From Giesbergeria sp. (lineage in GTDB: Bacteria; Pseudomonadota; Gammaproteobacteria; Burkholderiales; Burkholderiaceae_C), in assembly GCA_017987055.1 (NCBI GenBank), contig JAGNUJ010000024.1:4737-17017 (forward strand): a stretch of DNA of 12,281 nt, given 5' to 3'. Shown piece after piece: positions 6,640 to 12,281 of this stretch. A program made the translations under genes and the position numbers. The notes under the pieces were generated by a model. It saw nothing but the letters and a program-made list of their open reading frames with translations, did no database searches and was not told the DNA's origin. Numbering within the stretch: the first letter of the stretch is position 1; each line of letters starts with the position of its first letter.

Positions 6640-7344
6640 TTACCACTTACCCCGATTCGGCGCACGGCGGCGCACGGCGGCGGCAATCGCCTCGACCAAC
6701 TCTGGGCGCTCAGCGCGCAGCGCAAAATCTGCGGCGCCCAAGCCAAGCTGGTTTTTCAGCGCCGGGTCAGCGCCCTCGTCCAGCAGCAACTTCACCACCT
6801 CGCGCGTGCCGTACTGCGCCGCCATCATCAACGGCGTGCTGCCATTGGGCGAAGCCGCGTCGATGTAAGCGTGGTGCTCCAGCAGCAGCGCCACGATGGC
6901 GGTTTGCTGCGCCTGCACGCCCGAAGCGGCGTAGTGCAGCGGCGTCCAGCCGGTTTTGTTGACCTCGGCATCGCGCGCCAGCAGCGCTTTGACGATGTCG
7001 GTATGGCCCTTGATAGCCGCCAGCATCAGCGCGCTTTCACCGGAGGCATTGCGCGCATCGAGCTGCAACTGGGGCGACTGCAGCAGGGCTTGGACGGCGC
7101 GCAGCGCGTCCAATTTCAGCGCCAAAGTGATGCCGACTTGGCCTTGGGCATTGCGCACATTGGGATCAAAACCGCGTAGCAGCAAAGTGCTGATGGCGCT
7201 GCCGTTGTCACGCTGAATGGCCGTAAAAAAATCATCCTGAGGCGCTGCTTGAACACCCAAAGTGCAACCCAGCAGCGCCCAGCCCAGCAGCGTGCGCCTA
7301 GCAAAACCACGGCCACTTTTGACACGCTTATCACTGCGCTTCAT
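6640..7344 (-). CDS. Exported ankyrin-repeat protein
   Basis: This 234-residue protein has a basic N-region with a twin-arginine-like [12 protein letters not shown] and a hydrophobic core, followed by probable cleavage near VQA-AP (about residue 33). The mature part is built of about five to six ankyrin repeats from residue 38 to 222, the clearest being [20 protein letters not shown] (103-122), [10 protein letters not shown] (133-142) and [20 protein letters not shown] (169-188). Ankyrin repeats bind other proteins, so the likely role is a periplasmic binding or scaffold protein; the partner is unknown. Its ATG overlaps the tatD stop (ATGA), making it the last gene of the mltG operon. The arginine-rich tail (VRRRAP) contains a 10-bp tandem duplication. 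LLGC in the signal is a poor lipobox, so lipidation is unlikely but not excluded. Confidence 0.85.
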   Translation of the reverse strand: MKRSDKRVKSGRGFARRTLLGWALLGCTLGVQAAPQDDFFTAIQRDNGSAISTLLLRGFDPNVRNAQGQVGITLALKLDALRAVQALLQSPQLQLDARNASGESALMLAAIKGHTDIVKALLARDAEVNKTGWTPLHYAASGVQAQQTAIVALLLEHHAYIDAASPNGSTPLMMAAQYGTREVVKLLLDEGADPALKNQLGLGAADFALRAERPELVEAIAAAVRRRAPNRGKW

Positions 7345-8147
7345 GCCAATACCCCTGAAAACAACGTATCAAAATTGCGGCTGGTGATGTGCGCCACGTC
7401 TTGCACTGCCATGCCGCGCACGCTGGCCACCTGCTGCGCCACCCAAGGCACATACGAGGGGTTGTTGGTCTTGCCACGGTATGGCACTGGTGCCAAATAC
7501 GGGCTATCGGTCTCAATCAGCAAGCGCTCCAGCGGCACCAGCGCCACCACGTCGCGCAGCGCTTGGGCGCTTTTGAAGGTGATGATTCCCGAAAACGAGA
7601 TGTAGTAGCCCAAATCCAGCGCCGCCCGCGCCACGTCGGCCGATTCGGTAAAGCAGTGAAAAACGCCGCCGGCGCGGTTGCCGCTGCCATCCTCCCCCTC
7701 TTCGCGCAAGATGGCCAACGTGTCGTCGGCGGCGCTGCGGGTGTGCACTACCAGCGGCTTGCCACAAGCACGGGCGGCGCGGATATGGGTGCGAAAGCGC
7801 TCGCGCTGCCACTCCAAATCAGCAATGCTGCGCCCGCCTTTGCGCTCTTGCATGCCGTAGTAGTCCAGCCCGGTTTCGCCAATCGCCACCACGCGCGCCA
7901 GTGCGGCGCGCTCGAGCAGGTCTTGCACCGACGGCTCGGCAATGCCCTCGTTATCGGGGTGTACGCCCACCGAGCACCAGAAGTTGTCGTGCGCCAGCGC
8001 CAGCGCGTGTACGCCATCAAACTCTTCGAGGGTGGTGCAAATGCACAGCGCGCGGTCCACCTGCGCGGCGGCCATTGCTTGCCGAATGGCCGGCAGCTGC
8101 TCGACCAGCCCCGGAAAACTAAGGTGGCAGTGCGAATCGGTGAACAT
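7341..8147 (-). CDS. tatD: TatD-family metal-dependent hydrolase (YcfH-like)
   Basis: This is a TIM-barrel metallohydrolase of the amidohydrolase superfamily. Family members act as 3'-5' DNA exonucleases or deoxyribonucleases in the cytoplasm; despite the name they are not part of Tat export. All metal ligands are present in the 268 residues: HCH at 6-8 (His6, His8), Glu91 in GETGLDYY, His135 in VVHTR, His164 in GVFHCF, and Asp214 in ETDSPYLAP. Length is typical. It begins 3 nt after the pilZ stop and overlaps the ankyrin start. Position in a tmk-holB operon matches E. coli ycfH better than tatD itself, so the exact paralogue name is uncertain although the family is not. Confidence 0.93.
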   Translation of the reverse strand: MFTDSHCHLSFPGLVEQLPAIRQAMAAAQVDRALCICTTLEEFDGVHALALAHDNFWCSVGVHPDNEGIAEPSVQDLLERAALARVVAIGETGLDYYGMQERKGGRSIADLEWQRERFRTHIRAARACGKPLVVHTRSAADDTLAILREEGEDGSGNRAGGVFHCFTESADVARAALDLGYYISFSGIITFKSAQALRDVVALVPLERLLIETDSPYLAPVPYRGKTNNPSYVPWVAQQVASVRGMAVQDVAHITSRNFDTLFSGVLA

Positions 8148-8150
8148 GGA

Positions 8151-8510
8151 TTAAATGGTTTGGGTCGGCTTGTCTGAGCCCAGCGCCGTGCCCAAAATTT
8201 CTTCAATTTTGAGCTTCAACTGGCGCGACTTGTCGTCTTTCGGAAACTGAATTCCCACCCCCTGCGTGCGGTTGCCACCGGCGCGCGCCGGTGTCACCCA
8301 AGCTACTTTGCCTGCGACCGGATAGCGCTGCGTATCGTCGGGCAGGGTGAGCAGCACATAGACATCGTCACCCAGTTTGTATTCGCGCGGCGTGGGCACG
8401 AAGATGCCGCCCTCAACAAAAAAGGGAATGTAGGCAGCGTACAAACCGGCCTTCTCTTTGATGGCCAGCTGCATCACGCTGGGGCGGGGGGCGGTGGAGG
8501 GGCTGCTCAT
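8151..8510 (-). CDS. pilZ: PilZ domain protein (type IV pilus PilZ)
   Basis: A 119-residue single-domain protein whose sequence (FVEGGIFVPTPREYKLGDDVYVLLTLPD, then GKVAWVTP and GVGIQFP) is that of the type IV pilus biogenesis protein PilZ. The Arg-rich RxxxR and (D/N)xSxxG motifs needed for c-di-GMP binding are not seen: the N-terminus has no RxxxR, and the equivalent loop reads FVEGGIFV. This is the usual state for the true PilZ subgroup, which acts through protein contacts (FimX and PilB in Xanthomonas). Its place between holB and tatD is the conserved one in many proteobacteria. It starts 22 nt after holB with no clear Shine-Dalgarno. Confidence 0.88.
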   Translation of the reverse strand: MSSPSTAPRPSVMQLAIKEKAGLYAAYIPFFVEGGIFVPTPREYKLGDDVYVLLTLPDDTQRYPVAGKVAWVTPARAGGNRTQGVGIQFPKDDKSRQLKLKIEEILGTALGSDKPTQTI

Positions 8511-8532
8511 AGGTATTGGGACAGGTAGCGAT

Positions 8533-9555
8533 TCAGTGGCGCGAGTGTAGGGCCTTGCGCGCCTGCGCCGCCAAGGCCTCCAGCATCAAGCCGGCGTTGA
8601 ACGGGTGCTCTGCGGTGCGGGCGGCACTGCTCAGGGCGCGTGACCATTGCGTCAGCGCGCCCAGCGCAGGGGCGGCGGGCAGGGTCGGCAAATCTGCGGG
8701 GGAAAAATAACGCGGTGCCGCGCCCACGCCCACCGCCAGCAAGTCGTGGCAGAGTTTTTGCAGCGCTTCAATCGCCTGCGCTGGTGACCACGCGGCCAGC
8801 GCGCTGGCATCGCCGCGCAGCATGGCTTGCGGCAATTGCGCCCAGCTTTGCGGTTGATGGCCGGATTGGAACAGCGCCAGCGCGTCGTCCGGCCGCGCAC
8901 CACTGGTACGCAAAAAACCCTCAGCCAAGTCAGCGGGCACGCCTTGGGCAACCAGCCACGGCAGCATCTCGGCCTGCTTGGGCCACGCCATGGTGTGCCC
9001 CAAGCAGCGGCTGCGAATCGTCGGCAGCAACTGGTGTGCAGCCTCGCTGGCCAGCACAAAGCGCACTTCACCGGGCGGCTCCTCCAGCGTTTTGAGCAGC
9101 GCGTTGGCGGTGATGGCATTCATTTGCTCAGCCGGATAGACCAGCACCGCTTTGCCCCGGCCGCGCGCGCTGGTGCGCTGGGTGAACTCGACCGCTTGGC
9201 GCATCGCATCGACGCGAATTTCGCGGCTGGGCTTGCGTTTTTTGTCGTCCAACTCGGACTGCGCTTTTTCAGGCAACGGCCAGCCGCGCGCCAGCATGTC
9301 GATTTCGGGCATCAGCACGCACAAATCAGCGTGGGTGTGGACGTCAATCGCGTGACAGCTGCTGCAGAGGTTGCACGCGCCGTGCTCGGTCGGCGACTCG
9401 CACAGCCACGCGCGCACCAGCTCCATCGCCAGCGCAAACTGCCCCAACCCCGATGGGCCTTGCAGCAACCACGCATGCCCCTGCTGCGCTAGCAAACGGC
9501 TGCGCTGCGCCGCCAACCACGGCGGCAAAGCGGGGCGGGTGGCAGGCGGGGTCAC
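8533..9555 (-). CDS. holB: DNA polymerase III subunit delta' (HolB)
   Basis: Delta' is the stator of the clamp loader that opens and loads the beta sliding clamp. The 340-residue protein has a degenerate P-loop GPSGLGQF (33-40) without the Walker lysine, as expected for a subunit that does not use ATP. A zinc-binding set Cys52, Cys61, Cys64 and Cys67 follows, then [21 protein letters not shown] (150-170) and the sensor-type RSRC (181-184). A charged insert at about 93-112 ([18 protein letters not shown]) is absent from E. coli HolB; I believe it is common in related bacteria. The start is GTG, overlapping the tmk stop as GTGA, so translation is probably coupled. dnaX is not in the window. Confidence 0.94.
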   Translation of the reverse strand: MTPPATRPALPPWLAAQRSRLLAQQGHAWLLQGPSGLGQFALAMELVRAWLCESPTEHGACNLCSSCHAIDVHTHADLCVLMPEIDMLARGWPLPEKAQSELDDKKRKPSREIRVDAMRQAVEFTQRTSARGRGKAVLVYPAEQMNAITANALLKTLEEPPGEVRFVLASEAAHQLLPTIRSRCLGHTMAWPKQAEMLPWLVAQGVPADLAEGFLRTSGARPDDALALFQSGHQPQSWAQLPQAMLRGDASALAAWSPAQAIEALQKLCHDLLAVGVGAAPRYFSPADLPTLPAAPALGALTQWSRALSSAARTAEHPFNAGLMLEALAAQARKALHSRH

Positions 9556-10226
9556 AGCGGCGCGCCTTCAGCCGCTTGGGCAGGAAAATAGCCGCGCTGC
9601 ATCAACACCTGCTCGATGTCTTGCCACACCGCAGCGCGCTCTTGCGCCGCGTCGATGCGGGCAAAGCGCTGCGGCGCGCTAGCGGCGCGCTCGGCATAGC
9701 CTTGCGCTACGCGGCGGAAAAATTCGGCGGGCTGGGCTTCAAAGCGGTCCGGGACGCGCGCGCCGACCAAGCGCTGCGCCGCCACGTCCGGTGCCAAGTC
9801 AAACCACAGCGTCAAATGCGGTTCAAGCATCAAATCACCCTCTAGCCCAATGTGGGTCTGCGCCATGCGCTCTAGTATTGATAGCGTCTGCCAATCAAAG
9901 CCGCGCCCGCCGCCTTGGTAGGCAAAGGTGGCATCGGTAAAGCGGTCGCACAGCACCACCTTGCCCCGCGCCAGCGCCGGGGCAATCACTTGGCACAGGT
10001 GGTCGCGCCGCCCGGCAAACACCAGCAGCGATTCGGTCAGCGCGTCCATCGCGTCGTGCAGCAGCAGGGCGCGCAATTTTTCAGCCAGCGGCGTGCCGCC
10101 CGGCTCGCGCGTGCAGACCACGCTGCGCCCTTGGGCGCGAAAAGCCTCGGCCAAGGTGTCGATGTGCGAAGACTTGCCGGCACCGTCGATGCCTTCAAAA
10201 CTGATAAACAAGCCGTTAGGCGACAT
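9552..10226 (-). CDS. tmk: Thymidylate kinase Tmk
   Basis: Tmk phosphorylates dTMP to dTDP with ATP, an essential step of dTTP synthesis. The 224 residues show the P-loop [10 protein letters not shown] (11-20), the dTMP-binding [11 protein letters not shown] (39-49), [16 protein letters not shown] (94-109) and the LID region around [14 protein letters not shown] (157-170). The segment after GGGRG (about 115-134, [20 protein letters not shown]) is about eight residues longer than in E. coli Tmk and coincides with a diverged copy of the dispersed repeat. It should lie in or near the helix after the substrate loop, away from the catalytic residues. It starts 29 nt after mltG without a good Shine-Dalgarno and overlaps holB by four bases. 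Confidence 0.95.
   Translation of the reverse strand: MSPNGLFISFEGIDGAGKSSHIDTLAEAFRAQGRSVVCTREPGGTPLAEKLRALLLHDAMDALTESLLVFAGRRDHLCQVIAPALARGKVVLCDRFTDATFAYQGGGRGFDWQTLSILERMAQTHIGLEGDLMLEPHLTLWFDLAPDVAAQRLVGARVPDRFEAQPAEFFRRVAQGYAERAASAPQRFARIDAAQERAAVWQDIEQVLMQRGYFPAQAAEGAPL
9826..9885 (-). repeat. Dispersed repeat, copy C (diverged, 60 bp, inside tmk)
   Basis: The right arm (9826-9848) matches intergenic copy E at all but two of its bases. The spacer is 18 nt instead of 11, and the left arm is altered (minus strand GCTATCAATACTAGAGCGC). It is read through in frame in tmk and encodes residues about 115-134. Compared with E. coli Tmk this stretch is about eight residues longer. The right arm is secure; calling the left part the same element is more tentative. 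Confidence 0.7.
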
Positions 10227-10255
10227 GGAAGGGGTCTTTCTGTATCTGCATGGAT

Positions 10256-11278
10256 TTATTGGCCACCGCGCTGGTAGCGGTTGACGGCGCGGTTGTGCTC
10301 AGGCAGCGACTCGCTGAAGTGGCTGGTGCCATCGCCCTTGGCGACGAAGTACAGCGCGCGCGTCGCCTCGGGCTGCACCGCAGCCAGCAGCGCGGCTTTG
10401 CCGGGCAGGGCAATCGGTGTCGGCGGCAGGCCGGGGCGGGTGTAGGTGTTCCACGGCGTGTCAGTTTGCAAATCGCGCTTGCGCAAATTGCCGTCAAACG
10501 CTTCGCCCATGCCGTAGATCACCGTGGGATCGGTTTGCAGCAGCATCCGAACGCGCAGGCGGTTGATAAACACGCCCGCAATCTGGCCGCGGTCGCTGGC
10601 ACGGCCGGTTTCTTTTTCGACAATGCTGGCCAAAATCAGCGCTTCATCGGCGCTTTTGAGCGGCGTATCGCTGGCGCGCTGGCTCCACGCGGCTTCTAAG
10701 CGGCGGTCCATCGCGTGCAGCGCGCGGCGCAGCACGGCCAAGTCGCTGCTGCCTTTGGCGTAGGTGTAGGTGTCGGGGAAAAAGCGCCCTTCTGGTGCCA
10801 CGCCGGGACGCTCCAGCCGCGCCATCAACTCAGCGTCTGACAACGCAGCGCTGTCGTTTTTAAGGCCTTGTTCGCGTGCCAGCGCAGCGCGCACTTGGCG
10901 AAAATTCCAGCCCTCGACCAGCGTCAGCGCTTGCAGGCTTTCTTCACCGCGCGCCAGCTTTTGCAGCAGGGCGTAAGGCGTGGTGCCGGGGGTGATTTCG
11001 TAATTGCCAGCTTTGATGCGCCGGTCCAGCCCCGAGACGCGAAACCACGCGTACAGCAGCCGCGCATCGACGCCCGCGCCCGCGGCTTGCACACTGCGCG
11101 CCACGGCTTTGGGCGAGGTGCCCGGCTCAATCTCCAGCTCCAGCGCCGTGCTGCCCATAGGCATCGGGGCGTGCACCCACCACGCGGCCGCTCCCCCCAG
11201 CGCTAAGGCCAAAAACAATAACCAAGACAAGAAACGCAGCACAGCCTTACAACCGGTAGAAGAGGGAGCGGGCATCAT
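10256..11278 (-). CDS. mltG: Endolytic murein transglycosylase MltG
   Basis: MltG (YceG) is an inner-membrane lytic transglycosylase that cuts nascent glycan strands and sets their length. The 340 residues begin with a short cytoplasmic tail and one membrane helix (about 13-34). A LysM-like region (about 45-110) and the YceG catalytic domain (about 115-335) follow. The catalytic glutamate is Glu221 in [11 protein letters not shown]; other family motifs are RFFPDTYTY (165-173), [22 protein letters not shown] (235-256) and [15 protein letters not shown] (279-293). Two tandem ATGs (11278, 11275) are possible starts; neither has a Shine-Dalgarno. It is the first gene of the mltG-tmk-holB-pilZ-tatD-ankyrin operon. 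Only 9 bp separate its start from that of divergent ygfZ, so its promoter must lie inside ygfZ coding sequence. Confidence 0.94.
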   Translation of the reverse strand: MMPAPSSTGCKAVLRFLSWLLFLALALGGAAAWWVHAPMPMGSTALELEIEPGTSPKAVARSVQAAGAGVDARLLYAWFRVSGLDRRIKAGNYEITPGTTPYALLQKLARGEESLQALTLVEGWNFRQVRAALAREQGLKNDSAALSDAELMARLERPGVAPEGRFFPDTYTYAKGSSDLAVLRRALHAMDRRLEAAWSQRASDTPLKSADEALILASIVEKETGRASDRGQIAGVFINRLRVRMLLQTDPTVIYGMGEAFDGNLRKRDLQTDTPWNTYTRPGLPPTPIALPGKAALLAAVQPEATRALYFVAKGDGTSHFSESLPEHNRAVNRYQRGGQ

Positions 11279-11287
11279 AATTCAGCC

Positions 11288-12205
11288 ATGACTTCGAACC
11301 TTGACGGCATTACCCCCCTCCCGCACCTTGGCGTGATTCGCGTTGAAGGCGACGACGCGGCCAAATTTCTGCACGGCCAATTAACCCAAGACTTTGCCCT
11401 GCTGGGCTTGAACGAGGCGCGCTTGGCGGCGTTTTTATCCGCCAAAGGCCGGATGCAGGCCAGCTTTATCGGCTTCAAGCGCAGCCCGACCGAGATTTTG
11501 CTGATTTGCAGCCGCGACCTGCTGGCCGCCACGCTCAAGCGCTTGTCGATGTTTGTGATGCGCGCCAAAGCCAAATTGAGCGACGCCAGCGACGAGTTCA
11601 CGGTGTATGGCGTGGGCGGCAACACTCTGCTTTCGATAGCTGCTAGCGCACAGCCTGCTTGGGCTAAGGCCGATTTTGATGCTGCAAGCTTGGTGTATCT
11701 GCCCGCCGTGGGCGGGCAGCCGCGCGGCCTGTGGATTGCGCCGACTGCGCAGCCCGCGCCCGCCGGCCCGGCGCTAGACCCCGCGCTGTGGGCGTGGAGT
11801 GAGGTGCAAAGCGGCATCGCCACCTTGACCGCGCCGCTGGTCGAAGCCTTTGTGCCGCAAATGCTCAATTACGAATCCGTGGGCGGCGTCAGCTTCAAAA
11901 AAGGCTGCTACCCCGGCCAAGAAGTGGTGGCGCGCAGCCAGTTTCGCGGTGCCATCAAGCGGCGCACCTATGTGGCGCACGCGGCGGTGGCGTTAGAAGT
12001 CGGCGCAGAGGTGTTCACGCCCGATGATTTGGAGCAAGCCTGCGGCACCGTGTTGCAAGTGGCCGCGAATCCGGCGGGCGGCTGGGATGCACTGGTCGCC
12101 CTGCAAATCGCGGCGGCGCAGGCTGGCGCGCTGCAAGTGGGCGCGGGCGAAGGCGTGGCGCTGACGCTGGGCGCGCTGCCGTATGCGCTGCTGGAAGACC
12201 TCTGA
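11288..12205 (+). CDS. ygfZ: YgfZ/GcvT-family iron-sulfur cluster protein
   Basis: YgfZ is a folate-binding protein related to the glycine cleavage T-protein that helps synthesise or repair Fe-S clusters, for instance those of MiaB-type enzymes. The 305-residue protein has the GcvT-like N-domain (GVIRVEGDDAAKFLHGQLTQDF, 15-36; FLSAKGRMQASF, 49-60) and the diagnostic signature KKGCYPGQEVVARSQFRG at 204-221 with the conserved Cys207. The C-terminal beta-barrel part is about 225-303. Residues about 116-132 are encoded by a copy of the dispersed repeat and lie in the middle of the protein, upstream of the signature. There is no Shine-Dalgarno at a useful distance. The promoter must lie in the 5' part of mltG. 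Confidence 0.93.
   Translation: MTSNLDGITPLPHLGVIRVEGDDAAKFLHGQLTQDFALLGLNEARLAAFLSAKGRMQASFIGFKRSPTEILLICSRDLLAATLKRLSMFVMRAKAKLSDASDEFTVYGVGGNTLLSIAASAQPAWAKADFDAASLVYLPAVGGQPRGLWIAPTAQPAPAGPALDPALWAWSEVQSGIATLTAPLVEAFVPQMLNYESVGGVSFKKGCYPGQEVVARSQFRGAIKRRTYVAHAAVALEVGAEVFTPDDLEQACGTVLQVAANPAGGWDALVALQIAAAQAGALQVGAGEGVALTLGALPYALLEDL
11635..11683 (+). repeat. 49-bp dispersed repeat, copy D (inside ygfZ)
   Basis: GATAGCTGCTAGCGC, an 11-nt spacer, then GGGCTAAGGCC and GATTTTGATGCT. Relative to copy E it lacks one G in the right arm and has one extra T, which keeps the total at 49 and the reading frame intact. It is in the same orientation as ygfZ and encodes residues about 116-132 (IAASAQPAWAKADFDA). 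Confidence 0.9.
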
Positions 12206-12218
12206 AAACTGCTGATTT

Positions 12219-12267
12219 AGCATCAAATCGGCCTCTAGCCCTTTAGATACGGGCGCTAGCAGCTATC
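12219..12267 (-). repeat. 49-bp dispersed repeat, copy E (downstream of ygfZ)
   Basis: Nearly identical to copy B: on the minus strand GATAGCTGCTAGCGC, an 11-nt spacer, GGGCTAGAGGCC, GATTTGATGCT. It begins 13 nt after the ygfZ stop, in the same orientation relative to the preceding gene as copy B has relative to msbA. No T-run follows, so a terminator role is less likely here. Confidence 0.94.
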
Positions 12268-12272
12268 AAATG

Positions 12273-12277
12273 AGGAG
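12273..12277 (+). promoter_or_regulatory. Possible ribosome binding site of a gene beyond the right edge
   Basis: AGGAG followed by TTAA at the very end of the window. It would suit a plus-strand start codon a few bases past 12281. Nothing of the gene itself is visible, and copy E of the repeat sits immediately upstream of the site. Confidence 0.28.
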
Positions 12278-12281
12278 TTAA

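Noticed and set aside
6659..6682. 10-bp tandem duplication (unit CCGCCGTGCG on the minus strand) in the ankyrin gene tail
   Set aside because: Two units only, encoding an Arg/Ala-rich tail; simple slippage in GC-rich DNA explains it.
7389..8177. A 262-codon open frame on the plus strand opposite tatD
   Set aside because: tatD has all its metal ligands in the minus frame; the plus frame has no family features and low-complexity composition.
1..12281. Search for CRISPR arrays, insertion sequences, prophage or defence genes
   Set aside because: No regularly spaced array, transposase, integrase or defence domain was found; the genes are core housekeeping ones.

Overview
The window looks like a chromosomal segment from a high-GC betaproteobacterium. 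Gene content, protein style and a 49-bp repeat of the kind I associate with Comamonadaceae (Acidovorax, Rhodoferax, Polaromonas and relatives) point to Burkholderiales. The genus cannot be fixed from the sequence alone. Almost everything is core housekeeping: no phage, insertion sequence, CRISPR array or defence gene is visible.

Left part (1-4645, all minus strand). Read in the direction of transcription, the order is tolB, pal, cpoB, tcdA, tRNA-Lys(UUU), a strong intrinsic terminator, then an asparaginase that runs off the left edge. TolB, Pal and CpoB are the periplasmic and outer-membrane part of the Tol-Pal envelope constriction machine. The inner-membrane partners TolQRA are not upstream of tolB here. 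TcdA finishes the ct6A37 modification of ANN-decoding tRNAs, the class to which the adjacent tRNA-Lys belongs.

Middle (4646-6640). A short divergent intergenic region carries an 8-bp direct repeat and leads rightward into an MsbA-type lipid flippase. Its 3' end converges on the next minus-strand operon across a 78-bp gap that holds one copy of the 49-bp repeat.

Right part (6640-11278, minus strand). This is a tight operon: mltG, tmk, holB, pilZ, tatD and a periplasmic ankyrin-repeat protein. mltG-tmk-holB-(pilZ)-tatD is a conserved proteobacterial arrangement combining peptidoglycan chain termination, dTTP synthesis, the replication clamp loader, pilus biogenesis and a nuclease. The ankyrin gene looks like a lineage-specific addition. 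Only 9 bp to the right, ygfZ (Fe-S cluster maintenance) is transcribed divergently. The window ends in another repeat copy and a possible ribosome binding site for a following gene.

The most unusual content is a family of five dispersed repeats. Four are exactly 49 bp long, with two conserved arms around an 11-nt variable spacer; the fifth is a longer, diverged copy. Two lie between genes, but three lie inside protein-coding frames (asparaginase, tmk, ygfZ) without breaking them. The consensus has stop-free frames on both strands, and the coding copies use them.
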